This document shows, one piece after another, positions 38,626 to 49,200 of a DNA stretch of 64,000 nt; positions within the stretch are counted from its first letter, which is position 1; the number at the start of each line of letters is the position of its first letter. The notes beneath the pieces are model-generated. The model ran no database searches. It saw nothing but the letters and a program-made list of their open reading frames with translations, and was not told where the DNA came from. This DNA is from Spirodela intermedia (Eukaryota > Streptophyta > Magnoliopsida > Alismatales > Araceae). The translations under genes and the position numbers were made by a program. Location of the stretch: contig LR746272.1 in NCBI GenBank assembly GCA_902729315.2, positions 8,798,327-8,862,326 of the forward strand, written 5' to 3'.

Positions 38626-40441
38626 TGATGCAGGCCATCCATCATCCAAATCTAGTGGACTGGAAGCCTAGAAGGTGTGAAGAATGGATTAAAGATACAA
38701 GTTGGCCCAATAGCTGATATGGCCCATAGTAAAATATATCATAAATGTATTGAAGATTAATTTTCTCCTTTTTCATTTACTTTCCTATGTATAGTCATTG
38801 TGAATTTGTTTAAATGTGCCTTTAATCTGTTTTCAGGCACCGTCATAACAAAGCCACCTAGTTAGGATTGTCCTAATAGAATCTCGACCTATGTAAAGAC
38901 TCTACATCATTGCCCTAGAGATATTATTGAGTATTTAAAAAAGATTATTCTCAAGACTTTATCTCCTTGCTAGTGTATTTTGGTGACATAGTTGTGGATT
39001 CAAAGTAACCCATTGATCTTGTGGATTCAAGATTGTTCCCTTGTGGATTTAAGAGTGGAGGTTTTCAAGTTATGTATACTTAGCATATAGATTTTTCACT
39101 AAAACTTCATTTCTTGTGAATTCAATGACAAAATTTTCAAGATTTTATCTCCTTGCTGGTGTATTTTGGTGACTTAGTTGTGGATTCAAAGTAACTCATT
39201 GATCTTGTGGATTTAAGAGTTGAGGTTTAAGTTATGTATACTTAGCATATAAATTTTTCACTAGAACTTCATATCTTGTGAATTCAATGACAAAAAAAAA
39301 TTCTTCGAGCAGGTCTAGCTGCTTCAGTTGACATTAGACGCAAAGATTTGTGTTCCATATTTGACTCTGAAGACATTTGAGATAATGGGGTGCAAATCAA
39401 TGAAGATGAATAAAATGTTTTAAATTACAAGAACATATTGATAAAAAATAAAAAATAAAAATGATATTTTATAGCAAATCATATTTTGCATGAGTATTCT
39501 AATATTTTATTCAATAGTCTAAAATACTTAAAAGGAAAATGATTTCATGTGTCAAATGCAGAAAAATATATCAATAACATAGCTAATTCAAAAAGGTGAT
39601 CTAAAAATGATGAAAATTAGGATTTTTGTATTAAAAAATATTTTTTTAATTTTAGTGGTCATTAAAGAAATGAAGAATTTCTAGACTAGATACTAAAGCT
39701 TGAAAAAGTTTTCTATACATGAAAATTAGTGATAAAAAATATGTGAAATTAGTTGTATATTAATTAAAGGGTAAATCATATGCTTGGTGAGACTAGCATC
39801 AACTCACTTGTGTGAAATTAGACAAAGGTTTAGTTCATAGTTGAGATAAAATAAAGAAATTATTAAAATCTTTAATTCCTAACATACATTAATTTTTATT
39901 AGGAATCTCAAGATTACAACCAAGGTAACATATTTGTATTAAAATATGTCAAATTTTTTTATAGATTATCATTGAGAGTTGATTTCATTGAATTAAAATT
40001 ATACATGATATCTAGAATTAAAAGTGGTCTTAAATGAGACATTGAAGAAGAAATAATATTTTTCAAGTTAAATAATGTCTTAATTGCTTCTTAAACGTGT
40101 GGAGTTATTTTTAGAAATAGGAAAAGTTAGATCTTAGAGTCCAAGTAATATCAGACACTTTCAGCAAGTTAGGTCAAGAACATAATTTTTTCTTTTGCTC
40201 TAATCATTGGAATAGTGACTACAACTAGGGGAAGAATTTTCTGTGGATTTGTATTCTTTGGATAAATTTTCACATTAAAAAATTTATTTTTCTAATATCA
40301 AATAATTTTAATAATTTTTGCCAAAGTTGATTTGATTGAATTAAAATCATACGTGATCTTTAGATTAAAGGTGGTGTTACATAAAATATTAAAGAAAAAG
40401 TAGTATTATAATTATTTTCAAGTCCAATGATATTGTAATAA
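38626..40441 (+). mobile_element. 5' part of a Ty3/gypsy element (LTR and start of internal region), shared with copy E
   Basis: From just after exon 19 to about 40441 the sequence is nearly the same as 56279-58115, where it forms the left LTR and 5' internal part of a complete Ty3/gypsy element. The LTR identity rests on similarity between 56320-56480 and 61040-61200 at the two ends of the E element. Match to E stops abruptly at 40441/40442, where a Ty1/copia sequence begins. No open frame. The exact LTR start (TGATG at 38626 is my choice) is uncertain by some tens of bases. Confidence 0.7.
38953..39300. repeat. Tandem duplication (period about 186) inside the Ty3 LTR
   Basis: Two direct copies, 38953-39138 and 39139-39300, each starting 'aaga(c/t)tttatctccttgct' and ending near 'gtgaattcaatgacaaa'. 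The same duplication is at 56607-56970 in copy E. The second copy here lacks about 22 bases present in the E version. Confidence 0.8.
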
Positions 40442-40657
40442 CTTTTGAATATGTGGAATCACTAATTAAAAAAGAAAATGATAGATCTTAATTTTCTTAA
40501 AAAATATTGATTCTTTCCAATAAGTTTTGGGTAGATGAGATTGAAATAATAGAGCTTGAGCAGTTTATACGATGTGGTTAATCTTCCTCTTAACTAACTC
40601 ATTATGTTGAGTATTTACACATGATGACTCATGTATAATCCCTTTCTTATCAAAGAG

Positions 40658-41083
40658 TTAAGTAACCATAGAGTTGAAGTAATCTTTGACATTGTCTGAT
40701 TTGAAACATTTAATTACTATCCTGAATCGATTTTCAATCATCTCCACAAATGATCGTATAGTCTCCCTAATTTCTCTTTTCGACTTAAGTAAATTCATCC
40801 ATGTGAATCGGGTACAATCATCTGTAAATATGTTGAACCACTTGTAGACTTTCTTACTTACTATTTGACTCAGCCCCCACACATCACTATGCATTTGGTA
40901 TAATGAAATCAAATTCCTCTCACCCACATTTTCAAACATAAAATATTTATGTTTGATTAATTGACATGCTTCACAAAATAGAGTTTTAATACCTATTACA
41001 CCAAAAATAGATATATACCATGTCTTTAATATTTCAAAAGGTAGATGCCTAAGTTGACAGTGATTGAGTAAAGCTTGATTCAT
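40658..41083 (-). pseudogene. Ty1/copia pre-integrase and integrase core fragment
   Basis: A 141-codon open frame with copia integrase features: an LNHCQLRHLPFEIL run like the 'WH.RLGH' zinc-binding region, CEACQLIKHK like 'C.AC.LAK', HSDVWG with the first catalytic Asp, FTDDCTRFTWMNLLKSK like 'FIDD.TR..WVY.LK.K', and KCFKSDNVKDYFN like 'LRSDNG.EY' with the second Asp. The HxxxH part is imperfect, the third catalytic Glu region is cut, and flanking pol is lost, so no active enzyme is expected. Confidence 0.8.
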
Positions 41084-42663
41084 CTTCTTCTTCTCAACAT
41101 CTCCACGAGTTTCACCTTCTGTTGAGAGGCAAGTGGTGAGTTCCTCATCAAGATAAAGTAATGCTCCATCTTCTCTAACATGTCTAGTCCTCTTGACTCA
41201 TCACCTTATGAAATAAATAACACTCATCATCATCAAGAATAAATCTATAAGAGATATCTTTTACGGAGATATCAAATGTGTTTTCAAGTAGGGAACATGC
41301 AAGACACTTTTCAATGTACCAAGACCTCAAATAGTATGATCTCCGATTCCTACAACTGGTAATAATTTTCTTCATGTTTGAAAACTTTCTTTTCACTACC
41401 ACATTCTCTATAAGTGGTGAATTTCACCTTATTTGGCACCATATGATCAATATCACTATAGTCCATTATCTATGGTAATCTAAGAGATTGAGAAGATATG
41501 AGAGAACCAAGCAAAGCTTTGTGTTTAACAAATTTGACCATGCATGTAGAGCTTAGTATTCCCCTAAGCTTTTATATCTCCTCTTGCGGCTTCATAAAGT
41601 CATTTGCTTGAACTCGTGTGCTGCTTGCAAGCTGTTCAACAATAGTTTTTATTTAGTTATTGTCTCTACATGGTGATACAACAATATGGACTTTCTTTTG
41701 GTTGAGCTTACCATGAATTTTTCAGCACATTTTATTAGTGTGCCTCTTCTTTGATAATAAGAGTACCATAGATTATCTCTTTCATCTACCTTACAAGATT
41801 TTCTTAGACCTTGTTCTTTTATCTCAATTTTAGACTAAACATGAGATTTTGTATTATTTTTCTTGATGACAAATGCCATTGACTCTTCTCTTTAAGTCGT
41901 AGGTAGAAGATTCAACTTATTCTCCTCATCTTTAACAAGTTGAATACATTATTCAAGGTTAGGAATTACCTCTCAATAGAGAATCTGGCTCCATTTGCTT
42001 TTATATTTTGAATTGAGGCCCATAAAGAACCCATACAACCTCATCTTTATTGTGAACAATCTATCCTCACCTTGAGAATTTTCTGAAAGGCCATAATGAT
42101 CAATTTGGCACCATATGATCTTAAGAGCACTTGAATACTACATTACAGTTTTGTCCCCTTGGACAAGATGATTGATGTTATTGACAAGTTCGTAAACATG
42201 CCAATCATTGTGTTTCTTGCTGCAGCTAGTCTGAAGTTGATCTCATAATTTTTTGACAGATTTCATATAAAGGAAATCTTCATATATCTCTAGGAACATA
42301 GTTCTGAGAAGCCAAGAATAGATCAATGCCTCTTTTGTCCTCTATTTCTTGAATCATGTATCTATTCTATCCAATAGTATCTCTTCTAGATGATCGGCTA
42401 ACATTTGCTTTCAAGGGCAGTCTAATACTACTCCTATTGATATAGGTTTTTCTCATTGAACCTGAGTTGCTCTAGAATTGGAGGTAAGTTAATAAACATA
42501 TACTCTTTCCTTACAAGTAGATTTGTAGAGATAACATGCACAGAGGACTGTTATTCATCGCTAGAAGCCATATCCTCTTTAATTACAAATCTTGGCACAA
42601 CACCTTAGAAGAAATAACTCTTTACAAAAGAGAAAGAGCACAAAGGTATGTAAATTAAACCTT

Positions 42664-42675
42664 GCTCTGATACCA
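42664..42675 (-). other. Primer binding site for initiator tRNA-Met
   Basis: On the minus strand reads TGGTATCAGAGC, the usual Ty1/copia primer site complementary to the 3' end of initiator methionine tRNA. It directly abuts the LTR end at 42676, which fixes the orientation of the element. Confidence 0.85.
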
Positions 42676-42948
42676 TGTTAGAATCAGATTCCTTTCTTCT
42701 CCTCTAAAGGATCTTCCAACCACCACCCAATCTACTAGTGTTTCTTAGAGAGGAAGAAACAAAATCGCAACTTCTTATTTCAGTGAGTTTGGTCTGTTCA
42801 AAAATAGACTTACATACTAATGGGCATGGCTCATACTTCACTTAAGGATATAAAAAGAACATATTTGTATTATGACTTAATGGATATTAAGTAGACCTAT
42901 TAAGTCTCAATGGGTATAATTATAAAGAAATAACTCTATCGACTAGCA
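42676..42948 (-). repeat. Ty1/copia 5' LTR (273 bases)
   Basis: The + strand begins TGTTAGAATCAG and ends GACTAGCA, giving TG..CA ends. The left end abuts the primer binding site. The right end is where copy C resumes homology with copy E (42949 against about 62436). No second LTR or target duplication can be found because the other end of the element is lost. Confidence 0.75.
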
Positions 42949-43067
42949 ATATTAATCATACAGTAAAATCGTACGTACCCCTCGCTTAATCTAATAGGAA
43001 AAACACATATTTTAGTTTTGGATCATTGTCTCTTGTGCTGACGAGCGTTTGGCATCTTTTCCTCGAG

Positions 43068-43846
43068 GGGCTATTTGGCTACTGAATATGCCAGGAAGGG
43101 TTGGTTGCTGGATGGACAAGGCAGACGTTTACAGCTTTGGCATGGTCGCGTTGGATATTGTGAATGGAAAGAGTAACGCCAACTGTCGCCCCAAACAGGA
43201 CTTCCTCTACCTTCTGGATTGGGTATGCAACATTCGGGCAGTTTCGGTGTACAACGCTGACTGTTCAAAAAAATTCAGGTTTAAGACAAAAATCAACTGA
43301 TGATAGCAACTTGAGAACGAAGAGTAGTATCCCCACCGAACAGTAATATACGTTATATTTGTGTCATCATATTCATGGATACATTTCGTGTTAATCGTTC
43401 TTTTATGTGGTAGGCCTATGTGGTGCAGGAGACACATCGTTCTTTTATCCCCACCGAACAGCTCTCCTCGAGCTGGTGGACCACTGTGGTCAGCAACCCT
43501 TCCCCGTCTTTTCGGCCTGCCATGTCCATTGTGGTCAGCATGCTCTTGGGGCGCACACCCCATTCGTGTACCGACCATCAAGGTCACCCAGACAGAGAGC
43601 AAGTAGCTGAGGTTCAGTTCCTTCGAGAAGTGCTCTCAGGACGGTCATATCCAGGCCGTGTTCATAGACGGCCTGTGGGCAGATTCCTCCTTGGCTATGC
43701 AGACCAGCAAAGAGGACGGCCACTCTCGCTCCACCACAACCCAGCTCCTCGGTGACTACAGAGGGCAGCCTCGGGGACTGGAAGCCCTCTTCAGTGTCCT
43801 TCGAAGAAGACCCTTCTTCCGCAAAGCAGCGTGGATACATACATAA
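43068..43846 (+). pseudogene. Copy C kinase remnant (exons 23 and 24 only)
   Basis: 43068-43222 matches exon 23 ([30 protein letters not shown]) but is 155 bases instead of 151: four extra bases before the KADVYSF codons break the frame. 43414 to about 43846 matches exon 24 with a net 56-base deletion between LELVD and RPAM, removing the [18 protein letters not shown] region, plus a 29-base insertion at 43432-43460. Near the end MFIDGLWADSSLAMQTS matches the D tail. The glycine loop, Lys, HRD and DFG exons are gone. E carries the same 4-base insertion and 56-base deletion. Confidence 0.85.
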
Positions 43847-43849
43847 AGT

Positions 43850-44776
43850 TCAGGAGTGAAATCAGTACAGACTGGGCTGCGGTTGGTGAGGTACCTACCC
43901 AGTGAGCGCATAATAAACTGGAGTTTAGAGTTGGGCATCGGATGGGCGGTATTTTTATTGTTTGAGTTTGACAGCCTTTAGTGATTCGTGGGGCATGACT
44001 ATGGTCGCCAATTAAAAGAACCGTACAGACCGTATGAGGGAGAAAAAGATTTTTAGGGAGTGTAGCCGTCTACTTGTTATTTATTATATGTTTAGATGAG
44101 ATGGTTTGTCGGTGAGACGTTAACTCATGTACCTTGCTAATCAGTGGTCAAGGATTATGGAGGTTGCTCTACAGTTAGTCAAAGAACGGCGGGCGCCATA
44201 ATCATTTTCGCGAGTTTTTACTAGTACTGCATGCTTGCGCTGGTCAAAGTTGTCGCCTTCTTCAAAGTGGAACTTCCAGATGTTGATCGGCTGATACGCA
44301 TCTGACTTTCCGCGAAATCAATGACCTGATTCACCCTTAAATGGCGAGCCATGGGAAGAGAGAGAGTGAGACAGGGAGATGTGGTAGTTGCAAGTAGACA
44401 AACGCGTGATTCTACGTAATACGTTTGACATTGCAGCTCCTTCTCGCGGCGCCCCCCGCCACCGGGTCGAATCATAGATGAGGGCCGAGGGCCGCGTGGT
44501 CAAAGGGGCACGTCCGCAAGGAAGTGGATCTGTCTCTACTGTCAATCGTCCACCACGGTGAAGGTGGCAAATGGTCTATTTCCATGCTTAGGATGTTTAG
44601 ATAAGGTAGGACGCAATTCCGTTCTCATCTGACCTACCGCCCATCTTATCTTCCTTCCCCTTTAAAAAACAATTGCTTGGAATGCAACTCTTGAAACCCA
44701 AATGTTTGAACAAATGCAAAGATCAACGGGTAATGTTTCTAGAAATCGACAATGATCTGAGATATTTAGGCTCGAA
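43850..44776. other. 3' flank of copy C, shared with 25-914
   Basis: No gene seen. Aligns with the flank at the window start and contains a short GA tract near 44356-44372. A 75-codon minus-strand frame (44318-44545) is not conserved in the paralogue. Confidence 0.5.
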
Positions 44777-45150
44777 ATGAGGTGTTGTGATCCCTTGGAA
44801 AAGCGCAAATATTCTGCGTCTCCCTTAAGGATTGGAACATCTGAATCTGATAGTCATGCTCACGCCAGAAGGTCTAGAGAATCTGCTGACAATGCATCCG
44901 CTGTCGTAAATTCTGCCCGAAAAGCCGTTCTTGAGCTCGCACCTACGACCTCCTGGTAGAGCTCGTGGACCTGAGTTGAAGCTCTATCAGCTGGAGGAAT
45001 AAGCTCTGAGATCGCTAAATGTGGCTCTCCTTCGCTCTGGTCCCTCTCCCACACGGACGCCTGCGATGTCTTCTGTGGTGAGGGTGCTCGCTCACTCGAG
45101 AAATCGTTGTCCCCACATCAGGCCGCGTTCTTGGGTCAATGACGAGTGGA
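44777..45150 (+). pseudogene. Degenerate receptor-kinase C-lobe relic
   Basis: From about 44950, allowing for frame breaks, the bases read LVDL..KLYQLEE..SEIAKVALL.SGPSPTRTPAMSSVVRVLA. This follows the end of RLK kinase domains ('LVDP.L......EE....I.VALLCT..SP..RP.MS.VV.ML'), but is closer to other RLKs (VALL, PSP) than to this family's [14 protein letters not shown]. It is thus a relic of a different or older kinase gene, broken by stops. The 5' part (44777-44950) has no recognised domain; its paralogue is 915-1130. Confidence 0.45.
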
Positions 45151-45243
45151 TCGCTGGTGCCCTCAAAAAATTATCTTCTCACTGTCAACGGAAGATAATT
45201 TCAGCGTCTAAAACAATGACCTGACTCTACCTCAGTAGCTACG

Positions 45244-45275
45244 GAAAGAGAGAGACAGAGACAGAGAGGGAGAGA
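45244..45275. repeat. Short GA-rich tract, ancestral counterpart of the 63 kb array
   Basis: About 32 bases of GAGA with ACAG interruptions. The following sequence (45278-45530) matches 63750-64000, which follows the huge GA array, so this is the unexpanded allele of that site in the paralogous unit. Confidence 0.7.
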
Positions 45276-45277
45276 TA

Positions 45278-45639
45278 ATAGTTGACACAACCAACCAAAA
45301 CATGCAAATCAACCGATTGCCATGGAGTTTGTACTTCTTCACTGAATGCTGTTTTTTACGTCTGTTGGTTTTGGCCAGCTAGCCATTTTGGAGGCTTGAT
45401 CATTTAATGAGTTCCTAATTTGTCAACATTACGCGGTCCCACTAGGTCCCAAGTTGTGAATGGTCCCACGCGAAGGCCGCGGCGGTCAAAGGTTGCATCT
45501 CATCTTCATAGTATATCATGTGGGATCCCCCGAAAGTTGACAACGATAGAAAGTTTAAGTTTTTAATCCATTTAAACTAGTTATAATGGTTTGATTGAAT
45601 TGCTTGTCCCTTGTAACCTCACATTATTGACTTAAGGGT
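45278..45639. other. Intergenic block shared with the right end of the window
   Basis: No gene. 45278-45530 and 63750-64000 are close paralogues (shared 'aaccaaaacatgcaaatc', 'acgtctgttggtttt', 'cccactaggtcccaag'). It leads into the promoter of copy D, so another gene copy may begin just beyond base 64000. Confidence 0.6.
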
Positions 45640-46251
45640 AGTTTGCCTAAACCCTGGTCTCGGAAAAGCAAAGGGTTAATCGATACTTCCCCCCTATGGG
45701 CGTCGAACGAGGGGGCCGGGGTCCATAGGCCCCGCCAGAGGCTTGCCCAGGCTTTCACGACGTTTGACGGAAGATGCCAGGGCTCGAGCGCAAAGGGGAG
45801 ACACCGAGGGGAGACGTGGCGCCATTGCTGGGCTCCGTCATCCTCGTCAGTATCCGTACAAATTTTCTCACGTTGACTTTGTACCCGATGGAACGCGGTT
45901 GCCCGCAGATACTGTGCTGCCCCATACCTCGCCACTCGAGAGTCGCCACCGGGTGACAGCTGAGTCGTAGAACTTTTGGTCTTCATATTTGCCCACCGGC
46001 GCGCCGTTGAACCAGGACAAAAACACCCCGCCGAAGGTTTACCGACTAGCGCCGGCGCCAAGTGAGAGCTCCCTGGTTCAGTTACTTCTGTCTGTGTGCT
46101 CTGTCTGCGCTGCAAGTTGTAGGCTATATCTCGGCCATCCCTCCCTCCCACCGTGTGAGGAGATCCCTGGGATTGCCAGTTTGCTTCGTTGCTCATCCCC
46201 AACCTCCCTGTTCTTCGACCGGAAGGCAACGCGAAGAGGACGATGCGCGAG
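45640..46251 (+). promoter_or_regulatory. 5' flank / promoter region of copy D
   Basis: Aligns with 6950-7514 before copy A, including the TTGACT at 45873-45878 in the same context and the conserved run at 46065-46140. No TATA box was identified. Confidence 0.5.
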
Positions 46252-49200
46252 ATGAGAGCAGCTGCTCCAGCGTCGCTCGGGGATGCGGCGCTCTCCCGAG
46301 CTCTGTTACTCCTCTTGGCGGTGACTCTGAACTGCTGTCTCCAGAGTTGGGGAGCCCACGCGCAGACTCACCCCGAGGAAGGTGAGTTATGCCGACGACC
46401 ACCCTCCTCCACTCTGCTCCTACTCGCAATGGAAACGCCAGGAGCTGCTCTCTCTCCCTCTCTCTCTGCTCTTAACTTCGCTCGTGTTCTCAATCCTGAG
46501 AGCTAGTGACGATTGGTCACCTTTTTCCATCTTAAATTGGCAAAAAAAATTCTTCTCTCGGTCCACATCCAGGAAGAAAATTTCCTCAGGAAACAGAATT
46601 TTCATAACTATTCAGACAACAATCCTTGGCCTGATTCCAAAGTGAGATATAATTCGCAATAAGGCAGATAAAATGATTTATTTATTCATTATATATACAG
46701 ATATGCAAGATTATTATAGATATTAATTAATTTGCTTTTACAGGCTCTCTCTCTCTCACTCTTTCTTTCTCTCTCTCTCGCTACCCATATATGTTTGTAA
46801 ATTCTCTGTTTTTCTGGAATGCTAACACCTCCAGTTGGGCACCGTGCGTGAACAGTCGAGGCACTCAAGCAGATCGCTTCAAAGCTGAAGATTCCGCCGA
46901 CGCTGTGGAACTTCGACGTAGATCCTTGCACCAAATGGACGCCGGAAATCGGAAACCCCTTCGTTCACAATGTCACCTGCCAACAATTCAACACGACCAC
47001 CACGAACCCCACCACGAACACCATCTTCTGGCGGGTCACCGGCATGTATGGGCCTGCCGCCGTTTCCTCTGGCGTGTCATCGGCACATTCCAACTATCTC
47101 GCATATTCTGTGCCTGATCGGTGGCTGATCGTTCTTGTCCTTCCAAACTTGTCCACAGCGAAATCAAGGCGGCTAATCTGGCCGGAGTGCTGCCAGAGGA
47201 GTTCGGGAAGCTCAGTTACCTATCCTGGATGTACGTTCTCGGCTCTGAATACTAGCGTTTCTCGATTATTTCTTTTGAACTTTGAGGAACTGAACATCTC
47301 CGCTCTCAATTTTCGTATCCTCTGAATCGGTGGAACGGAGCAGTGACCTCTCTCGGAACTACATCAACGGCTCCATTCCTGCCGTTAATTGGACTTCCGC
47401 TCCTCTGAAAAACTTGTAAATCACCACTATTCCGATCCTTACATCCTCGTCAACGCAAATTCAAGTTTTATATTCTGTGGTCCAGGTGTTACTCTTGGTG
47501 GTCGTGGATCTAATCAAGGGCTTTGTTGTGTACCACTGCAGAAACCTTCTGGCGAATCGTATCTCAGGTCCAATTCCGGAGGAGATAGGCAGGATTTCAA
47601 CGCTTGAAACGCTGTAATCACTCTATATCCTGTTCGTAGAAGAAATTTTATGCACCAACCGGTGTTTTATATTGGTAATAGCTGTTGATCGGCATGTTTT
47701 ATTCCTATTGGACGTTTTCCTTGAAGTTTCATTGAGAGCAACATGATGCAAGGGCCTCTTCCCCGCAGCCTCGGAAACTTGACCAACTTAGGAAGACTGT
47801 AAGCCTCCAGTCAATGGCATATTTTTCTCCTTCTTTGTGTCAATCCTAAGAGAAGAAACAGTAGGTACAATGATGGTAACTTATGTGACTAGTTAAATAA
47901 AATAACTGACAGAACATCACGTCATTTCAGCCTTCTTTCTTGCAATAACTTTTCCGGTGAACTTCCCGACACAATGAGTAACCTGAAGAACATAAGAGAG
48001 GTGTACGGTTCCTGCTCTTATAATTGTTGGACTCTTTCATGAGATTAAAGATCTTTATAGTATTAATAGTCGGTGCCGGATGATTTTTCTCAGGAGGTTG
48101 GATGCGACAGAGATAACTGGGAAGATACCAAGCTTTATAGGGAACTGGACAAAACTACGAAGACTGTTAGCTCAGCTGTCCTTATTTATCTTTTCCCAGC
48201 ACAGTTGATCATTTAAAAAGGATGTCTTTACTACACGGCATTCTCATGGGCTATAATACGTTTTCTAATCTCGCAGTGACCTGCAAGGAACATTTATGGA
48301 GGGTCCCTTTCCACCCGAGTTCTCACTATTGCAGGAGATGACTGAGTTGTAAGTCTGGCTTTACTCTGTTTCCCTACTTTGGGCTGTTGCCTGGGTTAGT
48401 ACACTGCTGATAATAACTGTGTTGGCTTTCCTTTTGTAGGAGAGTCACTGACCTGAAAAACGTGGGCGGTAGCTTCCCTCCCCTTGAGAAAATGATTAAA
48501 ATGCAATTTTTGTAAGACTACGAATGACATTCATCCACGAGTATGAATATATTTTTGTCAATTTGTTGACAAGTTTTTCTGTGTGAACATACAGGATTCT
48601 CCGAAATTGCTCGATATCTGGCAGCATCCCTGACTACATTGGCAAATTTACTAAGCTTCAATTCTTGTATAGTTCCTTGAAGCCAAATGTTTGCATAACA
48701 GATTTTGAAATATTTTAGGCTAAAAAACAGTTGCTATGATGCCTTGAACATGTGGAGACATGTTGCATCTTTGGATTCGTTTAGAGCATCTGCATGTGAT
48801 AGGAAGGCTTACGTCAGAGTTTTGCAGGGTCCATGGGCACTGCCAAAGATAACTGTGGAGTACCGACTATGTTTTAGAACTTTTTATTATTAGCCTTCCA
48901 TGAGCATGCATTTGAGTATAATCTTCTTTTTCTGCCCTTTTTATTTTCCAAAGAAAATTTAGGCATCGAGCTTGGTTCAGATATTTGATTCAGGTAAACC
49001 TGTCTGATGATAGCATGTGCATGGCCATTGATGTTGCCAGTGGTCGCCCGTTAAAATAATATTCAGGGTCATTAATAGCGTAGTTGTTATTTTGTTCCTC
49101 CTCACCGCACATAGGTTCAAAAAAACTGTAGTCGAGACTCTAGAGATATCATATACCAGCAAAGATGTCGGAGGCACAAATTATCAGAGATATAGAAAAC

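Larger units (their letters stand above)
40442..42948 (-). mobile_element. Truncated Ty1/copia retrotransposon, minus strand (5' LTR, PBS, gag, integrase)
   Basis: In minus-strand order: 5' LTR 42948-42676, primer binding site, a gag region with stops (a zinc-knuckle-like LWYSYYQRRGTLIKC at about 41715-41770, close to 'WC.YCKKRGHTK..CWK'), then the pre-integrase/integrase piece 41083-40658. Reverse transcriptase, RNase H and the second LTR are missing; the element ends at about 40442 against Ty3 sequence. It therefore replaced the 3' part of the Ty3 element and the first kinase exons of copy C through a deletion. Confidence 0.75.

Noticed and set aside
33049-43846. Possibility that copy C encodes a truncated secreted LRR-malectin receptor (a decoy)
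   Set aside because: The TAG in exon 2 lies before all LRRs, the exon 11 acceptor is lost and exon 17 is frameshifted, so no ectodomain can be made.
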